Of a stretch of 64,000 bases of DNA, positions 59,891-64,000 are shown one piece after another; the first letter of the stretch is position 1; the number at the start of each line of letters is the position of its first letter. The notes beneath the pieces are model-generated. The model worked only from the letters and a program-made list of their open reading frames with translations. It was not told the DNA's origin and made no database searches. Origin of the DNA: Daucus carota subsp. sativus (taxonomy: Eukaryota; Streptophyta; Magnoliopsida; Apiales; Apiaceae); NCBI RefSeq assembly GCF_001625215.2, contig NC_030385.2:26343135-26407134 (forward strand), read 5' to 3'. Made by a program: the position numbers and the translations under genes.

Positions 59891-62800
59891 ATGTCTTCAC
59901 CTATAAACCCTAACCAACAACACCCCCAACCAACAGGCCCTCTCCCCCAATTCTTCAACCCTATCCAAAACCCTAACCCTAATCTAACCTCCTCACCACC
60001 CGTCGCCGCCTCTTATCCACCGCCCTCCGGCCCCTACGCTTATCCCCCGCCACAACAACAACAATTCCACCACCAACGCTCAATTCCTCACTCTCCGCCT
60101 CCTCTCCTACCGCCTCAGCAGCCTTTCCCCAACTCCAACCACGGCGCCCGCCTCATGGCCCTACTTACCAATCCTAATTCCGAAGCACCAATGCCACCTC
60201 AGCTCCAACCGACTTCCTCCGGCGGTTCCGATATTTCGATGACTCAGAACTTGCCTCCTTTACAGGTGGTGGCGAATGCGAGTAATGTGAATGTTAATAA
60301 TATTGTTAATAATGTAGGTGGATTGGTGCATTCGAGTCCGGTGATGAGAATGCAGAGTAGTAAGTTACCCAAAGGGAGGCACTTGGCTGGTGATCATGTT
60401 GTTTATGATATTGATGTTAGGTTGATGGGAGAGATGCAGCCTCAGCTTGAAGTTACGCCCATTACGAAGTATGGTTCGGATCCTGGCCTTGTTGTTGGAA
60501 GGCAAATTGCGGTCAATAAGAGTTATATTTGTTATGGATTGAAATTGGGGGCTATTCGTGTGCTTAACATTAATACTGCGTTGAGGTCGTTGCTAAAAGG
60601 TCTCTCTCAGGTTAGTTTCTAGTACCTATTGTGGTCAATATCTTGATGCAACTGGTAATGTGTCTATAATATATTGTTTCGCTGGAGTACTTTTTGATTA
60701 CATGTTTGAATCAAAGTGCTTCTTGTAGATGTGATAAGTTGCTAATCAGCAAATGGGTGCACTACTTTCACAACTTTCCTTTTTGCATATATAATTTAGT
60801 AATATGATGTTAAGTTACGAACTCTTGAAAGTGTTATGAGAATTTTTTATTTTTTTGACCAATAGTATCTTTAGCACTCTTCCTCTTTCAAAATTTCATA
60901 GGAGTGCTTCACTAGAGCCTAGGATCATGTCTAATCATCAACTTTAGGCGTCCACTGTCCAAATTTAATATTTTATAGTTATTAGGGTTAGTGGGGGTGA
61001 ACTAGAGACTTTCACTCTTAACTCACAAGCTCTTAGCTCTCCTAACTTCAAAAGGTGTTAGGAGGAGGATTTAAACAATTTGGGTTTCTCCATTTCTAAT
61101 TGATACTCCCCCTGTCCCTCCAGGTTGTTTACCTTTAGGATGTCCCTCCAGATTGTTACATTCAGGATAGAGGGGTTGACACGCATTTTAAGGCTCTTAT
61201 TATGTATAGTTTCATAAATATTTTTTTTTTTAAAAAAACTTAATGTTTAAAATTATATTCAAAAAAAGAAAAAAAATATGAAACTATTTTATATACACCT
61301 TAAAATCTGTGCCAGGCAGTGAAAAATAATTGTAAGGAAATGAGAGGGATGGAGGGAGTACCTTATTGCAGGTACATCAGTTGTAGTGAAGAATATCACG
61401 GGGGTTGCTTAATTTTCCCTTTCATACTGTTATCTAATTAGAACAGTTAAAAATTAGTGGCAGTGTTTAAAAATAGATGTTACTGTTAAGTACAGTTGGT
61501 CCAGCAGTTTAGGCCATTATAATATATTTATGTGCTAGATATGAATATATGATGTTTCCTTATTCCAACTACATATCTGCCTGTTAACCTTGATATAAGT
61601 TCCACTCCTTGAAAATTGAAAGTATCTTCTGCTCTAAAATGCTATTTTACTTTTACCTCACTCAGAGGGTCACAGACATGGCTTTCTTTGCTGAAGATGT
61701 TCACCTGCTGGCTAGGTATATCTCTGATATGTCTTCCTTCCTTTGTCACTTTGTAATTTCTGAGCTACGCTGACATGCTTTTGTGCAGTGCAAGTGTAGA
61801 TGGACGTGTATATATATGGAAAATAATAGAAGGTCCAGGTGAGGAAGAGAAATCACAAATTACAGGAAACTTAATTATGGCTATTCAGATTGTAGGAGAA
61901 GGGGATTCTGTTCATCCCCGGATTTGCTGGCACTGCCATAAGCAGGTAAACTTTTTGATATTAAAAAAGGTCTGATGGGTCACTTTGACATGTCTGCTAA
62001 TATTTATGTTGATTGAGAAAATGAATCTTTTGGCAGTTTAAGTTTTGCCAAATATAGGTCTCTCAAAATTTAAAACTTCTCTTTATTTTTAATTTTCAGG
62101 AAGTTCTCGTAGTTGGGATTGGAAGAAGTGTTCTGCGGATTGATACTACTAAGGTTGGGAAAGGTGAAGTATTTTCAGCGGATGATCCTCTAAGATGCCA
62201 TGTTGACAAGATGATAGACGGGGTCCAGTTTGTTGGTAACCATGATGGAGAAGTTACTGATTTGTCAATGTGCCAATGGATGACTACCCGATTAGTTTCT
62301 GCTTCTTTGGATGGCACTGTATGTTTTACTCCTGGGTTTGTACCATGCTTATTGTATTTGGTCGTGGTATTACAGTGACCATTTGAAATTCATCTTCTGT
62401 TGTAACTAAAGAAATAAATGGATCCAGAATGAATTTATTAATTTTTTATTGGCAGTGAATATGAGCATATGTATATGCGCGCGCGCGCGTGTGTGTATAT
62501 ATTCACCCATTGTTACATTCTACTAAATATGAACCAGTCTCTTGTTATGATTTCCGTCCTTATACTTAATCTGTGAGCATTCTAAATTAATAGATTGTGT
62601 TTACTAATCCTGCAGATAAAAGTTTGGGAAGACCGCAAGTCACAGCCTATTGCAATACTGAGGCCTCACAATGGGTTACCTGTTAATTCAGCCACATTTC
62701 TAACTTCCCCTCACCGCCCAGATCACATTGTACTTATTACTGGGGTATGTATAATAACTTAGATCTATTTTAATATTTTACAAAGTAGGAGAGGAAACTA

Positions 62801-64000
62801 CTAAAGTGATACACATGGTTATGTGTAGGATCCTATACCCCGCCTCAAAATTCTTTCTGTCCCGCATTTCCCCAGGGTAGTTTAAATTTTAGGATACCTG
62901 TATCATGTATTCTTTAGCTGTTGCATAAGCATGATCCAAGAAAATTTTCTATAAGCTTTATTATCTGATGATTTAATATATGCTTCTCTCAGTCCTAATC
63001 TTTTCTTGATGCGCATTCCAATATAATTTTTGGTTCACAGGGTCCACTTAATCGTGAAGTAAAAATTTGGACTTCAACTAGTGAAGAAGGATGGCTGCTT
63101 CCTAGTGACACTTATTCGTGGCAGTGCACCCAGACTTTAGAATTGAGGAGCTCTGCTGCACATAATACTGAAGCTGCGTTCTTTAATCAAGTTCTGGCTT
63201 TGTCACAAGCAGGTCTTCTGTTACTAGCAAATGCCAAGAAGAATGCTATATATGCAGTCCACTTGGAATATGGTCTCAATCCAGCTGCAACCCGCATGGA
63301 TTATATTGCAGAGTTTACTGTTACAATGCCAATTTTGAGCTTCACTGGGACGAATGATTTGTTACCACAATCTGAGCAGATAGTGCAGATTTATTGTGTC
63401 CAGACACAAGCCATTCAACAATATGCACTGGACTTGTCTCAATGTTTACCACCCCCATTGGAGAATGTGCTTGAGAGGTCAGATTCTAGTGTGTCACGGG
63501 GTGTAACTAGTACTGAGGGTTTGACTACTTTTGAGCCGAGTGTAAGTAAACCAGTCGAAACCCTTTCTACTAGTTCACAACCTGGCCAAGCTATACATGA
63601 AATTAGCTCAGAGAGTGTGACATCCACAATAAGAAATCTCGTAAGCTCCTCGGAGGTAGCCAATTTACACGAAGTTTCAATATGTAGTACAGAATCCAGA
63701 CCCCATCCTTTGTCAGTGGTGAATAGTGATAATAATATAGCATCAATTTCATCATCGCCACCACCACCACTTCCTCTAAGTCCTAAGTTGTCGCCTAAGC
63801 TCTCTGGTTTGAGAAGTCCATCGAGCAGCTTTGTGCCAGGGTCGCAGCCTAATGACTTCAGCATGGATCAGAATAGTAATGAATATACAATCGACAGACA
63901 AATGGACGCACATCAATTGAATGCTTCGGATTCCATTGTCGATGATGATCCCAAAGGAGATGGGAAGAATATTCCCCAAGAGGATATGTCAAATGTGCTC
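59891..64000 (+). CDS. VCS: VARICOSE / enhancer of mRNA-decapping 4 (partial, 5' part)
   Basis: Six exons seen: 59891-60610, 61666-61715, 61789-61945, 62100-62318, 62616-62744, 63041 to beyond 64000. This gives 745 residues of a protein usually about 1,300 long. Residues 1-130 are rich in P, Q, N and S. Then comes [20 protein letters not shown] and a WD40 propeller with repeats ending [23 protein letters not shown] and NREVKIWTS. After about residue 550 the serine-rich linker begins, including a [15 protein letters not shown] stretch. VCS is the scaffold of the cytoplasmic decapping complex with DCP1 and DCP2 and is needed for mRNA decay. The frame is open upstream of 59891 but has no ATG, so this start is preferred. 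The Arabidopsis counterpart is At3g13300, with a neighbour VCR. Confidence 0.95.
61104..61360. repeat. Stowaway-like MITE in VCS intron 1
   Basis: Left TACTCCCCCTGTCCC and right GGGATGGAGGGAGTA with TA on each side; about 255 bp; non-coding. Confidence 0.85.
62473..62502. repeat. CG/TG dinucleotide repeat in VCS intron 4
   Basis: A run of CG units then TG units followed by TATATA, alternating purine-pyrimidine, about 30 bases. Confidence 0.7.

Overview
The window is nuclear DNA of a flowering plant, most likely a eudicot and probably an asterid. It is AT-rich, has multi-exon GT-AG genes, plant-specific gene families, many small DNA transposons and a plant-type LTR element. The species cannot be fixed from the sequence alone.

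There are nine protein genes. At 4.3-12.6 kb lie two tandem DUF2431 (BMT5-like Rossmann) genes with long glutamine-rich C-terminal extensions. At 14.7-20.0 kb lie two tandem small heavy-metal-associated (HMA) domain genes. At 25.4 kb is a single-exon LYR-motif succinate dehydrogenase assembly factor (SDHAF1). At 34.7-36.6 kb is a TRAF-like/BTB protein (At1g55760 type). At 37.2-47.0 kb on the minus strand is DDI1 (UBL, retropepsin-like, UBA) in 16 exons. At 50.3-58.6 kb is the TFIIH subunit TFB1/p62 in 20 exons. From 59.9 kb, running off the right edge, is VARICOSE/EDC4, the mRNA-decapping scaffold. All exon joins were derived by hand; reading frames stay open and phases agree.

The space between genes is a graveyard of transposons. 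At 29.2-33.0 kb is a complete 3.76 kb gag-only LTR element (TR-GAG type) with a CACAC target duplication. The stretch upstream of it (27.6-29.2 kb) holds two copies of a duplicated segment, each hit by different small elements, so the empty sites can be read directly. A hAT-like element with a perfect 8-bp target duplication, several Stowaway-like elements, PIF/Harbinger-like elements in the big DDI1 intron and a decayed Copia-type gag also appear.

The most unusual signal is inside the TR-GAG element. It is an array of about 16 small two-stem hairpin units (30408-31227) whose outer and inner stems change in a compensatory way from unit to unit. A second notable signal is gene order. TFB1, the BTB gene and the DUF2431/HMA genes match a tight Arabidopsis chromosome 1 group, while DDI1 and VCS match a chromosome 3 group. 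The window therefore looks like the unfractionated ancestor of two Arabidopsis blocks. The neighbouring DUF2431 and HMA genes are also domains that, as I recall, occur fused in an Arabidopsis protein.
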